DNA of 57,455 nucleotides from Porogramme epimiltina (taxonomy: Eukaryota; Basidiomycota; Agaricomycetes; Polyporales; Polyporaceae), in assembly GCA_900155495.1 (NCBI GenBank), contig FTLJ01000764.1, positions 1 to 57,455 on the forward strand. Direction: 5' to 3'. Shown here piece by piece: positions 22,756 through 34,663 of the stretch. The first letter of the stretch is position 1, and each line of letters starts with the position of its first letter. The position numbers and the translations under genes were made by a program. Below the pieces are notes generated by a model. That model had not been told where the DNA came from. It saw only the letters and a program-made list of their open reading frames with translations, and searched no databases.

Positions 22756-24163
22756 TCACGACGTGTGCGTGATTGAGAAGTACGGAGGAGGCAGTGTCGA
22801 ATTAGAGTCTCCGGAGTCGCGTCTTTCGCTCTCCGACTCGTCCAGTACCCGGCCACCCTGTAAGCTCACACCCCCATCCACTTCTTGTCTTCGAGACCCC
22901 CCCGCACCACTTGCCGCATCGCTGCGATCTGGTGGCCACGCCGCTCGTGAGAACTTGGATAGGGCGGAAGCCTGGGACGCATTCGTTGTGGTTTGTGGCC
23001 TGACGGCAACAACATCTCGTTGGGCGAGAGGGGCCGCGGATGGGGGTCGCGTCCCGAAGACCGCTCCAGCAGACGTAGTGCTTATTCTGATGTCCGATAC
23101 AAGGGAAGTCCGGTTCATCGCGGACCAGATAGGAGTTGCGGACGCAGGGGAGGCGGACACCGGGCTTCCCTTCATCAAGTGCATCGCCTCGGCCACCACC
23201 GCCGTACGAACTGCCAGCGACGGCGGCGATGGGGCGGCTTCGGCGTCTACGATAATCGAACGCCGTTAGGATATGCTTCTACTCGGGGGAGCACGGCGAG
23301 TGGGCGAACGTACCCAGAGACGGCGCGGCACGCACAGTTCGGCGGCGTCTGCGACAGAGGCAGAGCACTGCGACGAGCGCAGCGACGACGATCGCAGCAC
23401 TGACGACTCCTGCGATGAGGCCTGCATGGTTCCCCGAGCTCGATGTTGCTCCCAACGACGGCGCAGAGGCGGCCGACTCCGAGACACCGACACTGGAAGG
23501 CTGGGGGGAGGAGGACGCCTCCGTAGAGATTGACGTAGCGGAGGAGACGGTAGATGTCATCATGATCGGGAAGGAACTCGAATGCGTTGTTTGGGATGAT
23601 GTAGACGTCATCGTGCTGGATGGCGAAGTCGAGCCGAGCGACGAAGTCGAACCTAACAGCGAAGTCGAGCTAGGCTGTACGCTTGTGCTACTCGTCTGTT
23701 GATAGTCAGAGAGTATGGATGAACTTGCATGGGAGACTAGGCAAGAACCGTCGCCGGCCATGACGGTGAACAAAGCGCCAATACTGGACCCGTCTGTCGC
23801 GGAAGCGCTATGTCCGTCGGTGAGCTCGAGCAGCACCTGGCTTCCAGCGGCAACAGGAGTATTCCAAACAAACGATGTATCCATTATACCGGTGTGTATC
23901 TCCTGTTGCGTGACCGAAGGGGGCATGATGGAGAGGACGTAGGGAGGCGTCCCACCGTTCCAGGTAATGATGGTATCTTCACATTCGAACGAGTTTGTAG
24001 GGGTATCGATAGTGAAGTCTTGTCCTCGTACGGGAAGAAAGAAGAGCGAACAGAGAAGAGAAAGTCGAATAGATGGTGGAGATCGAGCCAAACGCGTTGC
24101 TAAACTTGGAGGTCGTTTAAACCACGAATATACGTACAAGCAACAACACGCACTGTGATGCAC
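22756..24163 (-). CDS. TM9: Kre9/Knh1-like membrane protein, PPPY tail
   Basis: Class B, exons 23314 to about 24163 and 22756-23246, joined across a 67-nt phase-1 intron. The N-terminus shows a hydrophobic LSLLCSLFFLPVRGQDF segment that fits a signal peptide, but there is no in-frame ATG in this exon, so a small 5' exon is missing. The ectodomain has FECEDTIITWNGGTPPYVLS and ends in ALFTVMAGDGSC. Ser/Thr stalk, helix AGLIAGVVSAAIVVAALVAV, then CRRRRRTVR. The tail ends RQEVDGGVSLQGGR and NSTLPPPYFSITHTS. Confidence 0.8.
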
Positions 24164-25505
24164 CCGCAGCTATACTCCGCAAAGGGTCCGTCATAGACGA
24201 GAAGGAGACTCGGTGATGATTGTACCCTGTTGCTCTCGACGAGGGCCCCCCTGAAGATCTGACGGTGTCGAGAAGTTGCATTGGTGCTTCGTAAGACCCT
24301 ATGCCTCGTAAGGCCCTATTGATGGAGACGAACAGTAAGATACTACTGCATTCGTAGTTGGAAATAGTAAACATACCGCCCCTAACCAACCAGCGCCGGC
24401 GCACTATCGAGGGATGGCCCTGCCAACTTCAGCCAAGAGGCAGAGTTTAGAAGAAGAAACGCAACCAGGCGATTCCTGGACTCACTGAGGAGAATACACT
24501 TAAAGGCTGCGACCTGTCGGCATGGCGGCGAGCATTCCACGGCCGACGGGAGCTTGTCCTCCGGAACCTCAACGCTCCATGTTGCACGCCATAGCCGTAC
24601 ATAGCATTCACACGGCCGCGGAGTGAGCGGCGTAGCTAGTTGGATGCCCAATTGCGACGTCATTACTTGTTCCGCGAGGACATGCCTTTCTAGGCTGGGC
24701 GTTATGTTCTACGACCTCAACCATGGGTCATGGCACTGTAAATGACATGATCGACACACCTTTGGCAGTGAGGGTAGAGCCTCAATGATGCGCTAAGCCG
24801 AAACTGAGAATGCGAGCGTCGACGAAGAGCTTGCCCCAAGCATCATTGCGTCCTCGTGTTGACGACAGGGGTACTTCTAGCGGCCCTGGAACCCTTGCCT
24901 TCACAACAAACTTCCTCCGCTGACACTCTTCGAGTGGTCTCTTCCCGAGAATCCGACGCTCCTTCCATCCGCTATGCCAGAAAATTGACCACAACGCGTA
25001 CACACACGGCATCCGAGGGTCATCTTGTGATGGGATTCTTGCAAGGCAAGGGACAGACTTGGTGGTGTGTGCGATGCATAGACCAAGACAGAAAGAGGTG
25101 TGATTGAATAGCAGGATGACACGGCGAGGACGAGGCGGGCCAGGGGTGAGATGCGTTGCCCCGCGCGGCGGGCTCGGCCTCATCGTTGGGCGCTTGTTGT
25201 CTAGCTGGGCTCCTCGGACCTCGGCCCGCGTGTTCATGAATCATGGTTTGTCACTCTCCGTCACCGACTCCTCGAATGCGAGGGGCGACAGTGGACACGC
25301 TCGGACTATACACTTTGAAGAACTTCTCCCCATTCAGAAGAGACATATCGGGCCGAAGGCAACACAGCGTACTACATCGAAGGTCTTGTAAGTATGGGCT
25401 AATCCGTGGGCTGACGGGCTTGGCACACAAATGCCGCTTGAGTCCGCATAGGTGGCTCTCGATAAGCACCTCATCTCGCCCGTCCGGCTGTAGACATACT
25501 CTGTG
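24164..25505. other. Spacer TM10 to TM9
   Basis: 1.3 kb with no supported gene. A 151-codon minus frame (24782-25237) has no recognisable motif and a basic, Pro-rich composition unlike the neighbours. The first exon and promoter of TM9 should be near 24170-24500. Confidence 0.4.
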
Positions 25506-27105
25506 TTACCTAGCACCAGATGCGTTAACTATGGAAGAATACGGAGGGGGAAGTGTGACGTCTGTCTCTTCCACCTCTGGGAACTCCGCTATACCCGGCC
25601 CATCATCTCCGAGTTCGACTCCGGGCGGTCCTCCTTTCAGCCGGATGCCCATGTCTTCTTCATACCTTATAGCGGGCTCCCGTAGCGCCGTCCGTCGGCG
25701 CCCCACGTTAAGGACGTCTTCAGAATGCTCGAGGGAGGGGGAAACAGTCGAATAAACCGGGACATCCCTTGGCAATGCCGCAGTGTACGAAAAGCGTGAG
25801 GACTGGGCATTTGTTAGCCAAGGAGAGCCGTATTGTGCGCTGCCTGGAGAGCTAAGGTCCAGTACGACGGGATGGTACGGACGATGGTATATGGAGGAGT
25901 CGGAGACAGACCGGCTATGTAACGCAATAGTCGCTGCGGCTTGAGACAATGTCGCGGTGTCGAGTGTTTGCGGTCTCATGATGTCTCTGATGTCTTCGGG
26001 AGAGTAGTAGGGGCTTATGGGTTGCTTGAGCAGGGATGTTGGCCTATATAGGGGGAAAATCCGTAGGGGCATCGTCGGTGACGAGAGTACATTCTCCAAT
26101 TCGCCATCAAGTAAGAGCGGTGCCTCCATCGTCCCCATTGACGGCGTTGGATTCACAGGTATGATAGACGTTCTAGTGCACATCTTCCGCAGGTCTGTTC
26201 AAGTTTTGCATGGTTAAGCTTATATCACCAAGCCTGACATAGCTGGAGCGGAGCCACGTACCTATGTTGCATCCGGGTCGGGGCCGACTGGGCCGTCTGC
26301 TTAGAGCTCGATGATAGACGATAGCCGAGCACAGGAGCAGCAGTATTCCTACTACACCACCGACCACAATAGGAGTTATCAGCTTGACGGAACTTCCACC
26401 TGGGGCGGGGGACGATATAGACACTGTCTCTCTGGAGCTTGGGCCTGGACCGGCCGCATCCGGAGGGGAAGGTCCCGAGGTGCTCAGCAAGCTTGAAGGC
26501 GGGCTTCCCGACAGTGTGGTATGCGTATCCATTGAGGAAGTGAGCTGGGGTGTCGAAAATGAGGAAGCTATATGCGGGCCTGTGGAGACGGGAGAGGAGC
26601 TTGTCTGAGCCGGTAGTGAGATCGTTGGAGTGTCAGACGAGGGAGAAGATGTCCCTCCAACGCTGGTTATCGGAGGTACTAATGGTGACGTGGAGGTAGT
26701 GGAGGATTGAGTTTGAGAGGTGCTAGAAGATAGGGTGGGGGGCGAGGCAGTAGCATGCCCTGTTCCCGGAAATCCTTGACCGCCTTGAGGATCGCTCAAG
26801 CAACTCAGGTCGCTGCCATCCAGAACCACGAACGAAGTCTCTGTGGTTGTTCCTTCCCAATCTTGAAGAGTCGCAAGTACTGAAGACCCTGGAGGAAAAT
26901 CGACTTTCCAGCGCAGCTGAGGACCATCCAGGCCCCGGTACGTCTCATCCTGGTGGCCGGAATCGCTTGAGGCGTAGAGCTCCAACTGGTACGGCGGATC
27001 CCCGCCACTCCAGACAACATTAATCTTCTCACAGACTATGGCCTGATCTATCGGGTCGATCGAGAGGCTCCTTATGAAGAGAAAGTTGAGGAGAATGCTT
27101 TCCAC
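25506..27105 (-). CDS. TM10: Kre9/Knh1-like membrane protein, PPPY tail
   Basis: Class B, exons 26262 to about 27105 and 25506-26194 with a 67-nt phase-1 intron. The ectodomain has IVCEKINVVWSGGDPPYQLE and SSVLATLQDWEG, then Ser/Thr/Pro stalk, helix near 26310-26375, and a basic SRRPSRPRPG. The 227-residue tail ends RYEEDMGIRLKGGPPG, an acidic linker and VTLPPPYSSIVNASGAR; here DGG has become DMG. No ATG in frame at the 5' end; the start is likely in an exon between 27110 and 27420, where a hydrophobic AFSYVDLLLLCSHG stretch is encoded. Confidence 0.78.
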
Positions 27106-27914
27106 TTCGCGTGCAATACGTACCTCGTGGTGAGTTTGACCTTTGCCAACTGCATGACGCTAGTCTCTCTTTCGTCAGAACTCTTACTTGATTTTTCCCG
27201 ACCAAACGGATTTGCATGCTGTCTGAAAGCTATCCAAACGGTTAGCGAGCGATAATGGCGATGAGGTTGACAATGTGATACTAACCGAGGCCAAGGCGAG
27301 AGAGCTCTCGTCGCTCCATGAGAGCACAGAAGCAGCAGGTCAACGTAGGAGAAGGCCGGCGTACAGGGAGATAGAGGATCCACGGTCCTATCTAGAGATG
27401 TATGATCATGAGCAAACATGACTACCTCTGTCTCTCTCGGGAGTCGACCACAATCAAACTTCAAAGTATAATGCCAGCTTGTTCCGCAAGGAGAGTCAGT
27501 GTATTTTACGTTTCAGCGTCAAATACCTGACGCACATGGATACACCCGCGTGCCTTTGCCGTAGATGCATGATGTTCGACAGACGGAGAGAGGAAACTTT
27601 ACAGTCCACCCAACAAATGCAGGTAGAACATCCGGAGAGCTGTACACACGTTCACTGAGTTGTTATGTAAATCGAACTTATCAGTGATGAAGCTGCAATA
27701 GGGTGGATGGTATCATGCTGCTCACTTTCGAGGCCTGTCGATGACCGCCGTATCCCATGGAAGCTCGCTACGAAACGCCTGTTGCGACGTGGCGCAGTGG
27801 TATTGCGCGCTACCCGATATGAATGACGTCATAGAGCGCCTAGCACTACGAATTCTATTGACAGCGAAAAGCTCGTTCAGTATGCAGTACAACACTGAAT
27901 ATGCGTAGAGCGAG
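27106..27914. other. Spacer TM11 to TM10, probably with TM10 5' exon
   Basis: The part to about 27420 may encode the TM10 signal peptide on the minus strand. 27480-27914 shows no gene. Confidence 0.35.
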
Positions 27915-29421
27915 TTAGTTCATGACGATGGACAAGTATGGTGGGGGGAGAGTTCTTTGAGTTCCTTCATCGTCTGAATCCAAGCCCTCGTCAACATCCG
28001 CAGGACCGCCTGCCAAGCTCACACCAGCGTCTAGTTCGTAGCGCGGGCACCTTACCCCCGCAGCACGATATGGTCCGCGAGGGGCAGACGGAAGGATCTT
28101 GGGCGGAGTTGGAGGTGTGGCAGGTTGAATTTGACACTCTGGGGAGAACGCACTCCCGCCGGCAGATGGTATGCGAGCAGGGGTTTGCGCTTGAGGCTCC
28201 CAATGGACGACGCCCTGCCTTCCGGGCCATGCGAGGAATGTTACATTCCGTGGAGGAGAGGCCGTGGAGGGCCTCGATTGTCCGCAGATCGTGTTGGGGA
28301 GGTCCGCGGATCCGACCGTGGCCGACGCAGTCGACACTGCTTCACGGTCGGTATCTCGGCCTGCGCGGCCTTCGGAGGTGGTCCGCGGTGTTGCGAGTTG
28401 CAAGTTGTCGAGCTTCGGCCTAGGCGCAGGGAAGTGGCCGATATCGGAGAATGCAGCCGCGGGAGGAGAATATTCGTGCGTGGTGGGCAATTGTTGGAAG
28501 AGCGGTTTCTGCGAGTGGCCTCGGGATGAAGTTCCGCCCATCTCTGACGGCGGTTGAAAGCCGGTCGAGAGTATGGGGTCGGATCCGGCCATCGAGGCGT
28601 CGGACGCTCGCAGTGTCCACCGACCTGTGGAAAAACGTGTTGCTGCCTGTGCCTGGTTGACTAAGGAGTGCGTATAAGTTCTCCATTGGGCCATGCAAGT
28701 CTGAAGAAGGTAGCTCACTGCGTGTATTCCCATAGTTAGTGTGTGAAAACTTATGTCTTCGTAGCCAGATATAGAGGAGAAGCGCTACAGTTAAGACCAA
28801 GAGAATGGGCCCGACCGTCGCTCCGACGACCACGTTTGCGTTGATGGGTGTTCGAGAAAGTAGCGGTAGGAGCGGTGGTGTGCCAGCACCCGCGACCACC
28901 GTGCTAGTCGTGGATGCATCGGAGATGGAATGTGAGGGGAGAACGTTCGTGGACGCCTTGGAAGGAGAGACGGAAGGCATCAGTAGTGACATGCTTTCCA
29001 TGGTAGCCTGTGGATCTGATGTCGTGGAGTTGGTGGAAATGGTGAAGGTGGTCGAGGAATTCGAAGATGTGTTCAGGGTTGCTGTGGCTACCGGCGTCGA
29101 CGCGGAGGTCGTGGAAGAGCTTAGACAGGCATGGTTGTCGCCAGTGTTCACGACAAAGTCCTGTTCCACGGTGTCTCCAGCGCTGTCGGAAAGAACAACA
29201 CGTATATGTTCTCCGGAGGCGACGTTGAGAGGATTCCAGTCAATACTGGCCCCGTTGATATTCGAAGTAGAGTTGAACAGAGCCGAGTTGACGAAGATTT
29301 GCAGTTGAAATGGGGAGACTCCGCCGGCCCAAATGACTGAGGCAGATTCACATTCTGTCGGGAAGGTAGGAAGGACTCCTAAGATGATGACGTTTCCTCG
29401 CGCGCACAGAGGGAAGCGCAT
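27915..29421 (-). CDS. TM11: Kre9/Knh1-like membrane protein, PPPY tail
   Basis: Class B, exons 28719 to about 29421 and 27915-28660, joined by a 58-nt phase-1 intron (donor GTGAGC, acceptor CCTTAG). The ectodomain has TECESASVIWAGGVSPFQLQ and EHIRVVLSDSAGDTVEQDFV. Ser/Thr stalk, helix near 28765-28830 (VGPILLVLTVALLLYIW), then RRHKFSH. The tail ends RYELDAGVSLAGGPADVDEG and RTLPPPYLSIVMN. The ATG at 29421 puts almost no signal peptide before the domain. The frame stays open to 29829 and includes a hydrophobic FSTIIQLTSVLLARK stretch, so the real start is probably further upstream or in another exon. Confidence 0.78.
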
Positions 29422-30574
29422 ATCCGGTAGCGCTAATGTAGAGAATGAACCCTTGCTTCTCTCGCTTTGACTTTCATATAACGCCTTTCTTGCTAGTAGT
29501 ACACTCGTTAGTTGAATGATAGTTGAGAACAGCAATTCAAACTCACTTCGTAGTGGGTAAGCTGCTTCAGCTACCTCGCTCTGCCGCAGGTGCATACACC
29601 TGCAAACTGGCAGGATGTGTTCACCAGGTTTGCTCTGACGCCGTGTGAGGTGGCGTATTGAGTGACTGTGCAAGGATGAGCCTCGGCGATGGGAAACGCC
29701 CCATGTGTCGGAGAGTTGGTCCCACCTGAAATACTCTTTCGGGCACTTACGACGTGCCGGATTTCCAGTAGGGCACGGAGACGTGTGGGTTATAAAGGCA
29801 GTGGAGTGAGGCATATGGAAGCGTGCCAAGATACGCAGTCAGGTCTTCTACAACAGCCTTCGCTCGCTTATCAGTAGGAGCAGGAGTGGAGAAGATACTT
29901 AGAAGAACTGACGTGGAAGGATGCACTTCGTCGGTCAGAAATTGGACGAGTGGTTGTGAGCCTACATCTCTAGGGCCGCGACGACCGCTCTGGGGGATGA
30001 AAAAAGGGTTTACGAGTGCACAGTCGCACGAATAAGAGCGACTGTTCTCCGGAGATATAGGAGGTGTTCTCACTGCGGTGGGCCAACTTTAGGTGACGTT
30101 CCCACTGCGGCGGAGCGATAGAATCAGTTAGAACACGCTTTGTGGAAGAGCGGACTCACTTCACGCCGAGGTGGCATTTGTTGGCGATATCGTAAATCTG
30201 TAGCATAGTGGTGCTTGCTGCAGTCTTCGGGTTTGTATAGTGTCATACATTGACTTGTACGAGTGTGGCGACACAACGACGTCGACGTCGATATATTATG
30301 CCGCAATGCAGGTTCTGATGATGGGGATGGGTGAGCTCAACGTGATCATAAATGTTCCATCGCCTACGTAACACACTGTTACAATAATCGTACCATGCCG
30401 CTGTTCCGGAGCAAGAAGTACTCATACACTACCCTGATCTTACATACTCCTACGTGCCCGTCCGGTGCCGAGACAATCCTACAATTTCCGGCGACATCAG
30501 ATTATCAATAGGACTCGAAGACAGTGAGATGGTATACCCTACCTATTGCGTCACAAAGAAAGCCCAAGGTACGA
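29422..30574. other. TM11 upstream region and spacer to TM12
   Basis: 29422-29829 is open in the TM11 frame and may hold 5' coding sequence. 29830-30574 contains only short frames without features. Confidence 0.4.
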
Positions 30575-31766
30575 TCAAACCGGGAATACGGAGGAGTATG
30601 GAGGCGGGAGGGTTGATAACGAATCGTTGTCACCAGTCACGACTCGTTTTGGAGCGCCCGGATCGCCGCTGACTAAAGCAACTTCTGCGTCATGTGCGTA
30701 TCTCCGACCTCTCGCGCGGGTTTGATGGTCGTTGGTGCCATTTCTGCAGAGCAGAGGACGTCGTGGCCCATGGGTGGCTTCGGGGTGCTGCCGATGGGAA
30801 GACTGGGTCAGAGTAGAAGGAAAAATCGATGATACTGATGAATCAAGAGGCATTTGCGAGCCACTGGCAACTGTGATATTGCCCTCTGTGCGAGATATGC
30901 CGATGGAGCTCGCCCTCTTGCCGTATATGCCGATGCGTCCTTCATAATGGCTCTCCGCGGCCTTATATTGACGCTGTTGGGTGGAATAACGGCTAGTACC
31001 CTCCGTCGAGGCGATGATGGGTACATCCGAGGGACGCTGGCGCCCAGTCAATGGAGCATGATCGGTGTTGTCGGGTGAAGGTAGGATCGAAGGCGTAGTA
31101 ACGTATAGGGAAGCAGGACTTGTTGTAGAAACGTTAGTCGGAGGTCTTTGTGAAATATCTACGCGATGGGTGAATCTCGATTGATACAGACGTGTGTTTA
31201 AATTGCGCACCAATAGCCCTCTTGAGGGTGGACCTTCGCCTTCGGGTAAGAATGACAAAGATGACAATCATAATCACAAGGGATGCCCCTATTAACCCCG
31301 TGATCAACCCCGTATGAGATGATGGCGAATGGGGAGGTGAGGGGGCACTGGTATTCGAGATCGCAGTAAATGCCGAAGTTTTCGTGTGCGAGAAGGGATC
31401 AATTGTTGGCAGGGTTGTAGTTTGCATCGTCGTCCGTAGCGAAGTATTAGTCGCCTGGACCCCTGCCAACTCCGACGTAAGCAAGGCCGATTGCGAGGTG
31501 ATCCCAAGGGTTGTGCCAGTACTGGACAGAGACGGTTTTGAGGCGGGGTCATTCACTTCGGCAGTGCTCGTTCCATAAGCTTGGGAGGATTGGCTTGTGG
31601 AAGTTGCCCACGGTTGGGGGCTACACTTGTTTTCCCAACACGCCTTCGCGAGCGTCCGGAGTGCCTCTCGGCGTACCGCAAGTTTGTTTCGAGGATCGAG
31701 CATGGGTATGACCTGTGCTCCGACCAATGAGTCCACATCAATATCATTGGGGGACCACAATATCAA
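30575..31766 (-). CDS. TM12: class C membrane protein with CWxxxC ectodomain, PPPY tail
   Basis: Short ectodomain with ACWENKCS, Ser/Thr stalk (STSLRTTMQTTTLP), helix TGLITGLIGASLVIMIVIFV and RRRRSTLKR. Exons 31211 to about 31766 and 30575-31158; the 52-nt intron is phase 1. The tail retains RRYAHDAEVALVSGDPG, a degraded DGG/LAGG box, and an intact STLPPPYSSVFPV end. There is no in-frame ATG at the 5' end; an upstream exon in 31780-31980 is likely. Closest relative is TM13. The pair [TM12 + decayed MaoC] matches [TM13 + MaoC] as a tandem duplication. Ectodomain fold not recognised. Confidence 0.72.
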
Positions 31767-32437
31767 CGCTCCAGCGGCCCATGTCGTTAGGTAAAGGATA
31801 GAAATGAGCTGTCAGTGTCTCAGCGTCAGAAGAGGTCCCTTTGATAACACCGCGCTCGGAAACGAGGCGAGGGATGACGTTGCTAGAAATGGGACATACC
31901 ATAACGAAGGACAACGCAGCAAATGCCCGGGTTGGTTTGAGCCTGTGGGCCATAGTGCCAGCAGCTCTATTGCGAGACTTCAATCATATTTCGAATAGTA
32001 ATCCCGCAAGACGAACAGACCTCGACTCATGCATAACTCTCTACTGATCCTTGTAAGCAAGCTACTTTAAGTCAGAGCGAGTCACCATCAACCAAGGTTA
32101 CGGAACGGCACGTACCAATAGCCGCTCTTGGGACACGCTAGATATATATTGCCTGCAGGTGATGTACGGCAAGAGGTGGAAAGTAGTTTCGACCTGAAAC
32201 ATACTGAGGGGCCATTATATCCCTCAAAGACAAGCACACACTGCTCGACGAACATGAGGGTAGAAATTTGGAACTGAGAGCGATGGCGTGCTGCCCCCTT
32301 ACTACAGCACATGGCGCAGTGGTGGGCGCAACACGCATAAGCATCGGCGGATGATCATAGCAAGTACTGAGATAGACCCGTAGTTCCATACACACGAATG
32401 TCAACTCAACGCAAATCCGGCCCACCCGTCCTCGAGC
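31767..32437. other. Spacer between TM12 and the MaoC pseudogene
   Basis: Holds the likely TM12 5' exon and the 3' flank of the pseudogene. No separate gene is supported. Confidence 0.4.
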
Positions 32438-33867
32438 TCAGAGCTTGCTCTTCTCTGCCTTCTTGACGTACGCAACACCAGCTCCGAGGAACGCCTGACC
32501 GCACGGTAATCAGCGCTCCCGCCTTCTCTCGCGCGAAGAACAAAGCCAGAGGGTGGACGCACCTTGCCCGTCGCCACATTCCTCCTGACGAACGTGACCT
32601 CCGTCTGGCCCTCGTGGCAGGGGCAGTCGCGTGCCCGATCTCCCAAATTCTCGTCTCTAGGACACTGCTGGGTTTGACGGGGGCTGCGAACTGCATGTCG
32701 AACAGCCGAACCGAGGGGGGGTCGCCCCTGCTCGCTGCTGAGACGATGCCGCGAGCACCGAAGTCGAACGTCAAAAGCCCGTGGAAGATCACGCCGCAGA
32801 GGTCTGCGGTCTTGCCAATCGCGGAGTCTGAGAGTAGGAATGTGTTTGAGCGAGGTAAAGGAGAAGAGCAAGCACGAGGAGTGGAGAGGAGAGGGCGGCG
32901 GACCGGAGAGAGAGGAGCCGGAAGAGACGTACTGATGTGAAGCTCGTTATAGTCGCCGCTGAGACGGTAAACAACAGCTTGCTCCGCAGATGTCTGGTCA
33001 CGCACGACCCAGTCGAGCTTGTGGTCTTTGGGGATTGACTTGCCCTGGGACGGGCCCGCAATGTGTTGGAGAAGTTCGCTCCTGTCGCTTTCGCGCCGAG
33101 GTTGAAGGAACCGCTCTGTAACGCCCGTCACGCGTTGTCTTGAGGAAGGGAAGGCAATAACGTACGTAGATCCGTGTGTAGGAGACATCTTCACCATCTG
33201 AGAGCGCATATACCTTCTCGAGGATGATACCTGGCTCTAGGAAAGCGAGAATCGTAAGTATGTGCGGTTGACAAGAAAAAAGAGTAAGATACGTACGATT
33301 CTCCCTCACACCAACGACATTCGAGGGGGAGCTTGACGACCTCTACAGATCAGACCTGTGTGTGGCGTGTATACGTTAAGACGGCACAAGAGCATAGCGA
33401 AAAGGCGTATACATAGTACACGGTTAGGGCCAAACTTAAGGAGGCCAAGAGCGTGCTTGTCGCCCGTCGTAAGCTTGCGCAAGTTGACAACGTGCTGGCT
33501 TGTGCCTGGCGAGAACTCGTAAGTGATATAGGTTGAAGAGAGACCACGGCGGTGACTGACCTTTCGAGGGAGGACAACAGGGTAGGCGGGGCGGACCGCG
33601 ACCTGTCTGAGCGCGTTAAACATGTAAGCACGCGCAAGACAGGAACGAAAGAAACATACCGAGTTCTTGGGCTCTGAAGATGCCAGTATATGCTCGTAAC
33701 GCTTGTGATGATAGAGGATGTATGCACCATTGATGATGGAAAAGTCCTCCGCCTTCGCGCCGATGCCGACATCGTAGAGGTCTCCGAGTTCAAGGTATTC
33801 GATTCCGAGGGTTCAACTGGTCCTCGCATCATCATCCAACGGCCGACGAAAAGTTGACCTGAGACAT
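32438..33867 (-). pseudogene. Decayed MaoC-type peroxisomal hydratase
   Basis: Compared with the intact copy at 36557-38074: (i) codon 12 is TGA (33832-33834) where the other copy has TGG; (ii) the first intron and the coding sequence after it are not conserved; (iii) the exon near 33570-33600 is 4 nt shorter inside the segment encoding PTYPVVLP; (iv) the segment encoding a GPGWKIKKR-like part is missing near 33300-33340; (v) one base is missing near 33063, just after the NLGAKATG-encoding stretch. The 3' end still encodes the hydratase motif YRLSGDYNELHI and the C-terminal SKL (stop 32438-32440). A shorter, differently spliced product cannot be excluded, but the damage points to a pseudogene. 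Confidence 0.8.
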
Positions 33868-34663
33868 GGCCGGGGGACGGTGTGTGTGCAGAGGGAAGCA
33901 GAACGTGTGAGGCATAAAGAGAGTGGCTCGTCGAGTCGTAGGCCAGAGCCGCCAGACAGTCAGGATGCGAGATAGTGAACGGCCACGTGATCTCAAGCGG
34001 CGGCACGACGCGCCTACTCTCAGTGCCTCTTGTACATTATCTCCCTTTTACCTCTAGATCATCATCCTCGTTTCCCGCTCACACCATTCCCGCGCTCTCG
34101 TCTTCTCTGGTTCCGCCTGCTGCTCCATATATGCTTACCCTCATACTCAGTAGTACAAAATCCTGTACCTACACGCCCATGGCAACGCCTCACCGACTGC
34201 CAGTGTAGAACGACAAAGTCAGCTATAAAAGAGGCGTTGCAGAAGTCATTTAACGGAACTACCGAGAGATGGCGTTTGTTAGCCCGCACACGTGCATAGC
34301 ACACGCGCAGCTAGAAGAGAGTGTGTGCAGCCGTTTGGCTTATGTGGTGGAATGTATTAAGCGGTAGAAGTATTTGAAGGTAGGGAAACAAAACGACAAC
34401 ATATCGCGCTAATTGTCCAGATCCTAGTGATAGATACAGGTGAGTTCAACAGGCTTAACAACGCTTTGTTGCGCATCTGACGCACCATTAAGAATAGCCG
34501 CACCATACCGCTTTCCTAGAGTGTTGCAAGAGCTTCCGCCATCACTAGTATAGTCCATCCGACGTTGTGGCAAACGTACTACTTCTGACATCGGATTAAC
34601 GAGGATTCGTAAATACGGTGATATAGCTTACCCATTGTGCCATAAGAATGACCAAGAATACGA
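33868..34663. other. Spacer between duplication units
   Basis: Upstream of the MaoC pseudogene and downstream of TM13. No gene or RNA seen. Confidence 0.5.

Larger units (their letters stand above)
30575..33867 (-). repeat. Tandem duplication unit, copy 1: TM12 plus decayed MaoC
   Basis: Gene order and sequence match 34664-38074 (TM13 plus MaoC), including the non-coding stretch between the genes (32088-32430 against 36200-36550 shares HRSQFQIST-encoding and EG.NGPSV-encoding segments on the minus strand). The two units are direct repeats of about 3.3-3.4 kb. Confidence 0.75.

Noticed and set aside
24782..25237. A 151-codon minus frame between TM9 and TM10
   Set aside because: No domain, signal, helix or exon partner; composition unlike neighbours. 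Left as unsupported.
27938..29308. Plus-strand frames of 130-170 codons over TM11
   Set aside because: Antisense to the two TM11 exons; no recognisable features.
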